A DNA stretch of 12,961 nt. Origin: SIG452 sp045580405 (GTDB lineage: Bacteria > Bacillota > Clostridia > UMGS1840). Of the stretch, positions 1-6,577 are shown one piece after another. Made by a program: the position numbers and the translations under genes. Position 1 is the first letter of the stretch. The number at the start of each line of letters is the position of its first letter. The stretch lies in NCBI GenBank assembly GCA_045580405.1, contig JAZNNT010000127.1, forward strand, positions 1-12,961. Reading direction: 5' to 3'. Below the pieces are notes generated by a model. It was not told where the DNA came from. It was given only the letters and a program-made list of their open reading frames with translations, and ran no database searches.

Positions 1-609
1 CATCACGGTAATTTCCTCGCGGGTCACATTTCGCTGGGGTGAAAAGGTGGTTTCGGAATCCCCCATCACAATGCCTGCTTCATAGAGGGCTGCCACATTC
101 CCGTAAAACCAATCATTTCGTGCCACATCCGTAAAGGGCATATCAGAATTTACCAAGGGAGAAATTCCTAAAAACCGCATAATCATAGCGGTGGCTTCTG
201 CACGGGTTACATTGGCAAAAGGCAATGCTTCCCCTTTTTCGTTTCCTAAAATAATACCCACACGGGACAAATTATCCATCACATAAAATTCGTAGTTGTT
301 TTCGGTGTTATCCGTAAACGGAATCTTGTCCGGCACAAAGGCTTCGATGGCTCTGTCTTTATGTTCATGGGGAACAATAGCATACACATACCCGCCATAG
401 CTGTCTGACAACGGGATTGCCTGCTTGGAATCCTGATATCTTGCCACGGTACGCCAGGAATCGTTATCGGCTAATTCTTCCGGAAACGGAATTTTTAAGG
501 TAACAAACCGTTCCGGCTTGGGATAGCCCTCGCACATCGTATCGTCGGCAGAGACGGGCATACCAAACAGCATACAAAATACCAACAACAAATTCAAGAT
601 TTTTTTCAT
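1..609 (-). CDS. Secreted SLH-domain (S-layer homology) protein, C-terminus cut off by window edge
   Basis: The reading frame is open from an ATG at 607-609 down to base 1, giving 203 residues with no stop. Residues 1-21 form a signal peptide: KK charge, a leucine-rich core, and a V-S-A cleavage site before D22. Residues 22 to about 108 match no family I recognise. Residues about 109-149 resemble the C-terminal half of an SLH repeat (GIILG...VTRAEATAMIMR). Residues 158-203 begin a second SLH repeat (FTDV..NDWFYGNVAALYEAGIVMG). SLH domains bind pyruvylated secondary cell-wall polymer and anchor proteins to the cell surface. The start is supported by GGAGG about 8 bases upstream. It lies 29 bases after the hydroxyacid dehydrogenase stop, so it may share that transcript or have its own promoter; I saw no clear one. 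The SLH call is firm; the role of the N-terminal part is unknown. Confidence 0.85.
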   Translation of the reverse strand, partial: MKKILNLLLVFCMLFGMPVSADDTMCEGYPKPERFVTLKIPFPEELADNDSWRTVARYQDSKQAIPLSDSYGGYVYAIVPHEHKDRAIEAFVPDKIPFTDNTENNYEFYVMDNLSRVGIILGNEKGEALPFANVTRAEATAMIMRFLGISPLVNSDMPFTDVARNDWFYGNVAALYEAGIVMGDSETTFSPQRNVTREEITVM

Positions 610-638
610 TCTCGTTTCCTCCTTTTTTATTTAAAAAG

Positions 639-1586
639 TTATACCAGACGGCTTCTCATACCGCCTTCTAAAAAACTTTTGATATTTGCTTCGATTTCAT
701 CAATACATCTTTGACGGGCATCATAGGCACCCCAAGCCATATGTGGGGTAAAAATCACATTGTCACGGTCTAAAAGCTTCTGATAGGGACTGTCTTTTTG
801 CATAGGCTCGGTGGAATACACATCCACACCCAAGCCGCCGATTTTTCCATCCAGCACGGCTTTGGTAACCGCTTCTTCGTCAAACACCGCACCACGAGCC
901 ACATTCACCAAAATTACGCCGTCTTTCATTTGGGACAAACGCTGTTCGTTAATTAAATGGAACGTGCCGTCGTTTAAGGGGGTATGCACGGTGATGATGT
1001 CACTTTCACGGCATAGGGTATCTAAATCCACACATTCAAATTCCGCTACGGGAGTTCTTTTATAGGCAAGGACCTTGCACCCCATAGTTTTTGCAATGCT
1101 TGCCACTTTGCCACCAATGCTTCCCAGACCTACCACGCCCCAGGTGAGAGCAGAAATCTCCCGGAATACCGGTTCTACCCGATTGAAAATTCCGCTTTTG
1201 GTGTAGTCTCCTGATTTTACAAATTTGTCATAGGATAGCAAATTGGTTGCCAAAGAAAACGCCATAGAAACGGTCAGTTGTACCACGCTGTCGGTAGAAT
1301 ACCCCACCACATTGCAAACGGCAATGCCATGTTCTTTACAATAGTCGATATCCACATTGTCAAAACCGGTTGCGGTAATGCAGATAAGCTTCAGATTTTT
1401 GGCATACGGCAAATTATCCTTGTTTAATTTCACTTTATTTAAAATTAGAACTTCGGCATCTTGGATTCTTTCAACCACCTGCTCCTGAGTGGTTAAATCG
1501 TATACAGTAACATCACCCAGCTTGTGAATCCCGGAAAAATCCAGGTCGTTGCCTAAAGTTTTTACATCTAATACTGATATTTTCAT
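639..1586 (-). CDS. D-2-hydroxyacid dehydrogenase (glycerate dehydrogenase/hydroxypyruvate reductase-like)
   Basis: This 315-residue cytoplasmic protein has the usual length and layout of the D-isomer-specific 2-hydroxyacid dehydrogenases, which reversibly reduce 2-keto acids with NAD(P)H. The nucleotide-binding GLGSIG motif is at 153-158. The catalytic triad is R231 (VARGAVFDEEA), E260 (DVYSTEP) and H282 (TPHMAWG). The PHMAWGAYDARQR stretch most resembles glycerate dehydrogenases, so hydroxypyruvate or glyoxylate is a plausible substrate, but D-lactate or another keto acid cannot be excluded. The strand after the glycine motif ends in AYKRTP (174-179). The acidic residue that usually selects NAD is absent there and K/R are present, hinting at NADPH. 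Two tandem Shine-Dalgarno copies precede the ATG. It follows the histidine phosphatase gene by 30 bases and is probably co-transcribed with it. Confidence 0.88.
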   Translation of the reverse strand: MKISVLDVKTLGNDLDFSGIHKLGDVTVYDLTTQEQVVERIQDAEVLILNKVKLNKDNLPYAKNLKLICITATGFDNVDIDYCKEHGIAVCNVVGYSTDSVVQLTVSMAFSLATNLLSYDKFVKSGDYTKSGIFNRVEPVFREISALTWGVVGLGSIGGKVASIAKTMGCKVLAYKRTPVAEFECVDLDTLCRESDIITVHTPLNDGTFHLINEQRLSQMKDGVILVNVARGAVFDEEAVTKAVLDGKIGGLGVDVYSTEPMQKDSPYQKLLDRDNVIFTPHMAWGAYDARQRCIDEIEANIKSFLEGGMRSRLV

Positions 1587-1592
1587 TTCTTT

Positions 1593-1608
1593 TGCTCCTT
1601 TGCTCCTT
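1593..1608 (-). promoter_or_regulatory. Duplicated Shine-Dalgarno site before the hydroxyacid dehydrogenase
   Basis: On the minus strand the octamer AAGGAGCA occurs twice back to back (1601-1608 and 1593-1600). The proximal copy puts AAGGAG 8 bases before the ATG at 1586, an ideal spacing. The distal copy is 16 bases away, too far for normal initiation. This may be a simple slippage duplication or a standby site for ribosomes arriving from the upstream gene. Confidence 0.6.
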
Positions 1609-1616
1609 CTTTTTGC

Positions 1617-2318
1617 CTATTTTTCAAAAGTAGGGTATAACCCCGATTCCGACATAGGCTCCCCTCCTGCATAGAGATGAGAAATATCTCCTACGCCGGT
1701 AGCACGGAAGTGGGATGCTCCCGTGGAATCGGTTTCAGTAACCAAGGTTGTTACCGAAGTGGGTACCAAATAGAAGCTGTTTTGTGCCACCACGGGCGGA
1801 ATCCCCAAAAGATATCCCATCACCAAACTGCCCAATCCGAAATGACAGAACAGAGCAATATTCTTGTCTTCACCGCCGTGATATACCATGCCGTCACGCT
1901 TCCAGCCGTAGCGCAAAAGCAGTTCGTCAATTCCCTCTTTTACTTCGGGATAAGCGTCGGGTGCAGTGCTTTCTGCCATCCAGGTGGTTTTCTGCCATTG
2001 GTCTAAAGTATAGAATTTGGGTTCGTTGCACCAAATTGATGGCGGAATATCCCAGGCAACTCTGCTGGTTCCGGGAATGGTGCCATCCTTTCGCCCTTCA
2101 AATTCCCGAAGCCAAGGAAGTGTCTCTGCAGTTTTCCCTGTCTTTTCCAAAGTGGGCTTTAAAGTATGCTGTGCCCGTCCCAAAGGTGAACAGTAAAAAT
2201 CGTCAATAGGGATTTGTTTCATCCGCTGGGATAACAGTTCTGCTTCCCGCCATCCCTTTTCGGTTAACGAATCGATGGCATAGTCGGGGTCCCCGTGTCT
2301 TACAATATATATTTTCAT
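1617..2318 (-). CDS. Histidine phosphatase superfamily protein (phosphoglycerate mutase-like)
   Basis: This 233-residue cytoplasmic protein belongs to the histidine phosphatase (His_Phos_1) superfamily. The signature IVRHGD has the phospho-accepting H8 in R7-H8-G9. Further active-site elements are R48 in SPLGRAQHT (44-52), acidic residues in REFEG (71-75), and the second histidine H159 in CHFG. The substrate cannot be read from sequence; relatives dephosphorylate sugar phosphates, nucleotide precursors or small metabolites. The frame extends upstream to 2387, but the ATG at 2316-2318 places the RHG motif at the usual N-terminal position and has AAGGAG 10 bases upstream. The longer form would also run well into the upstream membrane-protein gene. 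The start lies one base beyond that gene's TAA, so the two are probably translated together. The stop is TAG. Confidence 0.85.
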   Translation of the reverse strand: MKIYIVRHGDPDYAIDSLTEKGWREAELLSQRMKQIPIDDFYCSPLGRAQHTLKPTLEKTGKTAETLPWLREFEGRKDGTIPGTSRVAWDIPPSIWCNEPKFYTLDQWQKTTWMAESTAPDAYPEVKEGIDELLLRYGWKRDGMVYHGGEDKNIALFCHFGLGSLVMGYLLGIPPVVAQNSFYLVPTSVTTLVTETDSTGASHFRATGVGDISHLYAGGEPMSESGLYPTFEK

Positions 2319-2319
2319 A

Positions 2320-2835
2320 TTATGCACGCTCCTTTTTTCTAAGGTCATTCCACAAAATCCCTGCCAATGTGAACAAGCACAGAACACTATGTGTCACAAG
2401 AGGTCCGTAGGATGCTGACAGAATATCGTATAAAATCCACAACAAATTGTTTGCTGTTTGCCAGATGCGGTATCCTGTCCCAGTTTTAGAAGACACACAT
2501 CCCACAAAGCAAAGGGTTGCCATCAGTGCAACAATGCCAATCGCATCCGACAATACGGCAAAATTTGCCACAATAAAGGATAAGGCATAAACAACCAACA
2601 GCCAAACAGGAATCTTTTTGTTCCTTTTTGCAAAAAAGATGTTGATAAGTGCCTGAGCGCTACCAATGTAGCTGGAAATTGCACCGTTTACACCGTTATC
2701 GGTAAACAAATAGCTGGTTGCTACCAGCAGATTTCCCGCCAGTACTAAGTATAATGTTTTTTTGATGGTTTCCCCTTTGATGAACGATGCCACAATCAGC
2801 ACCGCTAATCCAAGTGTACTAAGTAAGTATGACAT
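2320..2835 (-). CDS. YgjV-like small integral membrane protein
   Basis: A 171-residue hydrophobic protein with roughly five to six membrane segments, at about 4-19, 28-45, 52-68, 76-94, 97-114 and 127-162. The overall pattern resembles the YgjV family of bacterial inner-membrane proteins: N-terminal GLAVLIVASF, a conserved N in the second helix (AGNLLVATSYL), GSAQALINIFFAKR, and a late R.WQ.ANNLLWILYD. The biochemical function of that family is unknown. There is no signal peptide and no catalytic motif. The start has AAGGA about 9 bases upstream. The gene sits 12 bases after the zinc-ribbon gene and one base before the histidine phosphatase start, so it is embedded in the GH13-led operon. The family call is from remembered pattern and only moderately sure; membrane location is much surer. 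Confidence 0.65.
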   Translation of the reverse strand: MSYLLSTLGLAVLIVASFIKGETIKKTLYLVLAGNLLVATSYLFTDNGVNGAISSYIGSAQALINIFFAKRNKKIPVWLLVVYALSFIVANFAVLSDAIGIVALMATLCFVGCVSSKTGTGYRIWQTANNLLWILYDILSASYGPLVTHSVLCLFTLAGILWNDLRKKERA

Positions 2836-2847
2836 ATTGCTGATTCC

Positions 2848-3135
2848 TTATCTTCCGTAATAACGGTGTCCGCAGAACGGACATTTCGGATAATCACAAT
2901 CGTGTTTTTTGCCGCAAGCGGGACATTGCACCTGAGCAATACCATCCTGTTCGGCTTCCTTGTGATAAAACTCCAATTTTCCGCAATTCGGACAGGAATA
3001 AATATCCACTTCCAATGCTCCTGCAAGTAAATTCGGCAAGTCTCCCAATACCCAACCGGTTTCCCCTAACTGCAGTTTGCGGGTACCGCCGTATTTCATT
3101 TCGCTGTTACATCTTAAACAAAGCAGTTTTTTCAT
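2848..3135 (-). CDS. Small zinc-ribbon protein with four CxxC knuckles
   Basis: A 95-residue cytoplasmic protein with nine cysteines, eight of them in four CxxC pairs: C6/C9, C48/C51, C71/C74 and C85/C88, plus C80. The natural reading is two zinc ribbons. The first pairs C6/C9 with C48/C51 across a loop containing LLAGALEVDIY; the second pairs C71/C74 with C85/C88. The second resembles C-terminal zinc ribbons used for nucleic-acid or protein binding, and the VDIYSCPNCGK segment recurs in small clostridial zinc-ribbon proteins. No enzymatic motif is visible and I cannot assign a function. AGGAGG lies about 9 bases before the ATG. The start is 16 bases after the GH13 stop, so it is very likely on the same transcript. 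Confidence 0.8.
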   Translation of the reverse strand: MKKLLCLRCNSEMKYGGTRKLQLGETGWVLGDLPNLLAGALEVDIYSCPNCGKLEFYHKEAEQDGIAQVQCPACGKKHDCDYPKCPFCGHRYYGR

Positions 3136-3151
3136 CGTTCGTTCCTCCTGT

Positions 3152-4789
3152 TTATCGAAAGCTTTTCACCCAGGTGATGAGTGAATTATGGTACACATTT
3201 TCCCGAACATCTTTTTTCATTTGTTCGGTAACAGGGCCGTTTTTTGCCATTTTTTCTAAAATGGCTTCCTGCAATTCCGAAACGCTCATTTCCTCAAAAG
3301 ATTTGTTCGTTTTTATGTTAGGTTCTTTTTTCGTTTCTTCCTCAGTTTCTGCAATCGGTTCAGATATTTTAGGTTGTTCTGAAACAGCAGAAACAGTTGT
3401 TTTAACCTGAAATGCAATCAGTTCTGCCGGCTTCACACCATCTGATGCCGGTAACCAGACTTCTCCGGAATTTGCCTTCACCGTTACCGAAAAACGTCCG
3501 TCAGTTGCGGTGATGGTTTCACCGGAAAGTCCGCCGATGTAAGCAGTGCAGTCCCCTGCCGCTACGTTGATTACAGAATCCTGGTTACTGTTGTTCACAC
3601 AAACCAACACAGATTCCCCGGCATATTCCCGATAAAAAGCATACTGCTGATTGGTTAACAGAACTTCCCGATAGCTGCCGTAGGAAAGTGCTTTATTTTC
3701 CTTTCGGATTTTGGAAAGCCGCATAAGCAGTTTGGTCAAATTGTTATCTTTAGTCGCACTTTCGTATTGTTCTAAGGTGATGGCAGGTCTTAAGGAACGG
3801 TCAGAACCGTATTCCTTGCGACCTTCGATGCCGTATTCCGAACCGTAATACAATGACGGTACTCCCGGCAATGTATAAAGCAGAATATGAACAGGAATCA
3901 GATGGTTTTTATCTTGTAATTTGGTATAAATCCGTTCCACATCGTGATTGTCCACAAAATTATAGAGCTTTAGTCCATTAGGATTGTTGCCACCCATTTC
4001 GTATAACCGTTTCACAGTATGGGCAATTTCAAAATAGTTGTGGTCATTATGCCCGGAATATAAGGCTTTATGTAAATGATAATTGGTCACGGCATGCAGA
4101 GTATCTTCATTCACCCAACGAATGTAATCTCCGTGAATGACTTCTCCCATCAGCCAAAAATCCTCTTTCACTTCTCTTGCCACCTGCCGAAGCATTTGCA
4201 TATAGCCAAAGTCCAGCACGTCAGCTGCATCTAAACGGATACCGTCAATATCAAATTCGCTGATCCAAAACCGAATCACATCGCAGATATAGTTTCTCAC
4301 TTCGGGATTATGCTGATTGAGTTTTGCAAGCAGATCGTAACCGCCCCAGTTATCGTAGGAAAAGCCGTCGTTATATTCATTAGTGCCGCAAAAATTCACA
4401 TTGCAATACCAATCCCGATAGCGGGATGCTTCCCGATTGGCTTTGATATCACGGAATGCAAAAAAGTCACGTCCGGTATGATTGAATACACCATCCAACA
4501 CCACACGGATTCCCTCTTTATGGCATTTTGTCACAAAATTGGTTAAGTCTTCGTTGATGCCAAGTCTGGAATCCAGTTTTTTGTAGTCGGTGGTTTCGTA
4601 TCCGTGTCCCACCGATTCAAACAACGGTCCGATATATAAGGCATTACAGCCCAGCTCTTTGATTTTTGTGATAAAGGGAATTAGTTGGTTTAAGCGATGC
4701 TCCCCTCCCTCATAGGAATTTAATTCAGGGGCATCAGTCATGCCCAAAGGGTATATATGATAAAAAATGGCTTCGTCATACCACGCCAT
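3152..4789 (-). CDS. GH13 alpha-amylase-family glycosyl hydrolase (cyclomaltodextrinase/neopullulanase-like), cytoplasmic
   Basis: A 545-residue retaining alpha-glucan hydrolase that should cleave or transfer short maltodextrins inside the cell; it has no signal peptide. All GH13 conserved regions are present: region I DGVFNH (99-104), region V LAKLN (154-158), region II GIRLDAAD (183-190, nucleophile D187), region III GEV (acid/base E216) and region IV FVDNHD (278-283, stabiliser D283). The LAKLN form of region V resembles the neopullulanase/cyclomaltodextrinase group, but the N-terminal starch-binding domain common there is missing. A C-terminal beta domain ends near residue 448. It is followed by an acidic/lysine-rich linker (about 470-497) and a 45-residue helical tail. 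The frame extends to 4861, but the ATG at 4789 has AAGGAG 8 bases upstream and begins the standard AWYDEAIFYHIYP strand. It is first gene of its operon, behind its own promoter. Confidence 0.9.
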   Translation of the reverse strand: MAWYDEAIFYHIYPLGMTDAPELNSYEGGEHRLNQLIPFITKIKELGCNALYIGPLFESVGHGYETTDYKKLDSRLGINEDLTNFVTKCHKEGIRVVLDGVFNHTGRDFFAFRDIKANREASRYRDWYCNVNFCGTNEYNDGFSYDNWGGYDLLAKLNQHNPEVRNYICDVIRFWISEFDIDGIRLDAADVLDFGYMQMLRQVAREVKEDFWLMGEVIHGDYIRWVNEDTLHAVTNYHLHKALYSGHNDHNYFEIAHTVKRLYEMGGNNPNGLKLYNFVDNHDVERIYTKLQDKNHLIPVHILLYTLPGVPSLYYGSEYGIEGRKEYGSDRSLRPAITLEQYESATKDNNLTKLLMRLSKIRKENKALSYGSYREVLLTNQQYAFYREYAGESVLVCVNNSNQDSVINVAAGDCTAYIGGLSGETITATDGRFSVTVKANSGEVWLPASDGVKPAELIAFQVKTTVSAVSEQPKISEPIAETEEETKKEPNIKTNKSFEEMSVSELQEAILEKMAKNGPVTEQMKKDVRENVYHNSLITWVKSFR

Positions 4790-4850
4790 AGATGTTTCTC
4801 CTTTTTGGTTCATTAGAGCATTGAATACAAGTACTTTCACAATACATGCA

Positions 4851-4884
4851 GTGCAATTCAATGAATTTGCTTCGCAAGTTCATT
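4851..4884 (-). promoter_or_regulatory. Candidate operator: three related half-sites around the GH13 transcription start
   Basis: Read on the minus strand, TGAACTTGC (4882-4874) is followed after three bases by an inverted TGAATTTGC (4870-4862). Together they form a 25-base dyad, AATGAA-n-TTGC-GAA-GCAA-n-TTCATT, with one central-arm mismatch. A third, one-base-shorter copy, TGAATTGC (4860-4853), makes a second overlapping palindrome, AATTCATTGAATT (4867-4855), with the middle copy. The dyad touches the -10 box and covers the predicted start point, the usual place for a repressor site. The same RNA could fold as a short hairpin at the transcript's 5' end. Which protein binds, if any, is unknown; a sugar-responsive repressor is only a guess from the gene served. 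Confidence 0.45.
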
Positions 4885-4910
4885 ATATCACTAACATAAA
4901 AAAATGACAA
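4882..4910 (-). promoter_or_regulatory. Sigma-A promoter for the GH13 gene
   Basis: On the minus strand TTGTCA (4910-4905, one mismatch to consensus) is followed by a 17-base spacer and a perfect TATAAT (4887-4882). The -10 is preceded by TGA, the extended -10 arrangement TGn. Transcription should start near 4875, giving a leader of about 86 bases. The -35 box lies within the arm of the alanine dehydrogenase terminator hairpin. Confidence 0.75.
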
Positions 4911-4934
4911 TACTTGTTACAGTATTGTCATTTT
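4894..4934 (-). terminator. Rho-independent terminator of alanine dehydrogenase (AT-rich stem)
   Basis: A perfect 14-base inverted repeat, AAAATGACAATACT at 4901-4914 and its complement at 4921-4934, is separated by a 6-base loop and starts 15 bases after the ald stop. On the minus strand the stem ends in TTTT and runs on with TTTA, forming the U-tract. The stem has only four G-C pairs, so termination may be partial. The location at the end of ald and just before a new promoter supports the call. Confidence 0.75.
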
Positions 4935-4949
4935 AAAATTCAGTTTTTC

Positions 4950-6062
4950 TTAGATTAATTTCTTCAAATCAACGTAGTCGTAGCCTAAGCTTTTTGCCAC
5001 GTTTTTATTGGTGCACTGATGGTCATACATATTCACACCGTTTAAAAGACCGGGATCTTTTTTCACTGCCTTTTCCAATCCCATATTGGCAATCATTCTT
5101 GCATAGGGGAAGGTAGCGTTGGAAAGTGCCATCGTAGAGGTATAAGGCACAGCACCGGGCATATTGCCTACACAGTAATGCACGATTCCGTCTTCAATGA
5201 ATACGGGGTCATCATGAGTGGTGGTGCGGGAGGTTTCGCAGCAACCACCCTGGTCAATTGCGATATCCACAATTACAGCACCTTTTTTCATCAGTTTTAA
5301 ATGTTCTTTGCGAACCAGCTTAGGAGTTTTACCGCCGGGAATCAGTACGGAACCGATTACCAAATCAGCTTCTTTCAACACTTTTTGAATGTTTGCTTCA
5401 GAGCTATACAAGGTGGTAACGGATGCACCGAACACATCTTCTAAATACGTCAAACGGTTTAAGTTAATATCCAAAAGCGTTACCTGAGCGTCACTGCCCA
5501 CTGCAGCTTTTGCAGCATAAGTACCTGCAATACCGCCACCGATAATGGCAATTTTACCACGTTCCACACCGGGAACACCGCCCAGTAAGATACCGCGTCC
5601 GCCAAAGGATTTTTCTAAGTATTTTGCACCTTCCTGAATACTCAATCTGCCTGCAATCTGACTCATGGGACGAAGGCACGGGAGGTTTCCGTCTTTATCG
5701 GTGATGGTTTCGTAAGCCACTGCCTTCACACCGCTTTTTAAGAGTGCTTCCCCTAAAGCCGGATTGGGAGCAATATGCAAATAGGTATATAAAATCTGAC
5801 CTTCTCTTAAGTACTGATATTCGCATTCTTCCGGTTCTTTTACTTTGATAATCATATCAGATTTTTCAAAGACTTCTCCGGGGGTTTTTAAGATAACGGC
5901 ACCGGCGGCTTCATACATCTCATCTGTGAAACCAACAACCGCTCCGGCGTTTGTTTCTACATAAACAGTATGACCGTCTTTTACCAATACTTCCACGTTA
6001 TCGGGAATTAAACCCACACGATATTCGTGATTTTTAATTTCTTTTGTGGTACCGATTACCAT
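4950..6062 (-). CDS. ald: Alanine dehydrogenase
   Basis: A 370-residue enzyme of the usual length that interconverts L-alanine + NAD+ + water with pyruvate + ammonia + NADH in the cytoplasm, normally as a hexamer. Residues known to be catalytic in characterised alanine dehydrogenases fall at the same numbers here: R15, K75 (KVKEP), H96 (LH), E118 (AYE) and D270 (IDQGG). The Rossmann motif IIGGGIAG is at 173-180, with ribose-binding D198 after it. DIAIDQGGCCETSRTTTH and the C-terminal GNMPGAVPYTST stretch (299-310) are family hallmarks. The ribosome site is an unusual GGGTGA 6 bases before the ATG. It has its own consensus promoter upstream and a hairpin terminator downstream, so it can be a single-gene transcript, although read-through from vanZ is possible. 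Next to a pyruvate-producing lactate dehydrogenase it may serve alanine formation or catabolism. Confidence 0.96.
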   Translation of the reverse strand: MVIGTTKEIKNHEYRVGLIPDNVEVLVKDGHTVYVETNAGAVVGFTDEMYEAAGAVILKTPGEVFEKSDMIIKVKEPEECEYQYLREGQILYTYLHIAPNPALGEALLKSGVKAVAYETITDKDGNLPCLRPMSQIAGRLSIQEGAKYLEKSFGGRGILLGGVPGVERGKIAIIGGGIAGTYAAKAAVGSDAQVTLLDINLNRLTYLEDVFGASVTTLYSSEANIQKVLKEADLVIGSVLIPGGKTPKLVRKEHLKLMKKGAVIVDIAIDQGGCCETSRTTTHDDPVFIEDGIVHYCVGNMPGAVPYTSTMALSNATFPYARMIANMGLEKAVKKDPGLLNGVNMYDHQCTNKNVAKSLGYDYVDLKKLI

Positions 6063-6082
6063 TTTTATTCACCCTTTCTTTT

Positions 6083-6098
6083 GAGCATTTTTTTGCTC
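6083..6098 (-). other. Small hairpin at the 5' end of the ald transcript
   Basis: GAGCA and TGCTC arms (5 bases each) enclose a 6-base A-tract loop on the minus strand, immediately after the predicted start point near 6099. Such 5' stems often slow mRNA decay; here the stem is short and no riboswitch-like structure surrounds it. Function is inferred and uncertain. Confidence 0.35.
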
Positions 6099-6105
6099 TG
6101 TTTCC

Positions 6106-6134
6106 ATTATAATTTTTTAGGCTTTATTTGTCAA
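6106..6134 (-). promoter_or_regulatory. Perfect consensus sigma-A promoter for ald
   Basis: On the minus strand TTGACA (6134-6129), a 17-base spacer and TATAAT (6111-6106) match the housekeeping consensus exactly. The predicted start is near 6099, giving a leader of about 37 bases. AT-rich sequence lies upstream of the -35. Such a promoter should be strong unless repressed, and no clear operator palindrome was seen around it. Confidence 0.88.
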
Positions 6135-6154
6135 GAAATTTTTTTAGGAATGCT

Positions 6155-6577
6155 TTATTTTTTCACACGTTTTCTGCAATATGTCTTCCTTACAAAGTAG
6201 TAAAAACCATATCCCAGCATACAGCCTACGGTATTTAAAATCAAATCGTCCAGCTCACAGTATCCTTTTCGGAACAAAAGCTGAAGAATTTCAATGACGA
6301 AAGAAAACAGTGTTCCGCCTGCAGTTACCCTCCAAAAGGTTTGTTTTTTCCACAAAAACGGAATCAAAAAGCCAAAGGGTACAAACCATCCGATATTCCC
6401 CAAAAACAAACGTAAAAACGGCCAAAGACCATTGGTTTCATACACTTGAATCAGCTGTGTAAACAAACTCAGATTCCACTGAGGCTCATCCATGGTATGT
6501 TGGCGAAACACCGTTAGTTTTAAAACAATCGCCACGTAGACGAAAAAAACTGCCCAAAGCCACTGCTTTTTCTTCAT
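6155..6577 (-). CDS. VanZ-like family membrane protein
   Basis: A 140-residue integral membrane protein with four predicted helices at about 7-24, 59-76, 82-101 and 112-128 and a basic C-terminal tail. VanZ-family hallmarks are present: GNIGWFVPFGFLIPF (60-74), an E96-x-x-Q99 pair in helix three, and the ELDDLILNTVGCMLGYG segment with D110, D111, N115 and G118. The founding member gives low-level teicoplanin resistance, but most homologues are of unknown function, so resistance should not be assumed. The ATG shares a base with the eutH stop (TAATG), with AGGAGG 7 bases upstream inside eutH, so the two are very likely translationally coupled. No terminator is visible between its stop and the ald promoter. 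Confidence 0.88.
   Translation of the reverse strand: MKKKQWLWAVFFVYVAIVLKLTVFRQHTMDEPQWNLSLFTQLIQVYETNGLWPFLRLFLGNIGWFVPFGFLIPFLWKKQTFWRVTAGGTLFSFVIEILQLLFRKGYCELDDLILNTVGCMLGYGFYYFVRKTYCRKRVKK

Noticed and set aside
1748..2209. Plus-strand open frame opposite the histidine phosphatase
   Set aside because: Antisense shadow: composition unlike a real protein, no ribosome site, and the opposite strand encodes a recognised family.
2319..2387. N-terminal extension of the histidine phosphatase by 23 residues
   Set aside because: It overlaps the end of the upstream gene and moves the RHG motif away from its usual position; the ATG at 2318 has its own ribosome site.
3015..3410. Plus-strand open frame across the zinc-ribbon/GH13 junction
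   Set aside because: Antisense to two well-supported genes and their ribosome site; the product matches nothing.
4790..4861. N-terminal extension of the GH13 protein by 24 residues
   Set aside because: No good ribosome site before the upstream ATG, cysteine-rich unlikely sequence, and a well-spaced AAGGAG directly before the ATG at 4789.
6155..6577. VanZ-like protein as a glycopeptide resistance gene
   Set aside because: No vanR/S/H/A/X genes are nearby and most VanZ homologues are not resistance determinants.
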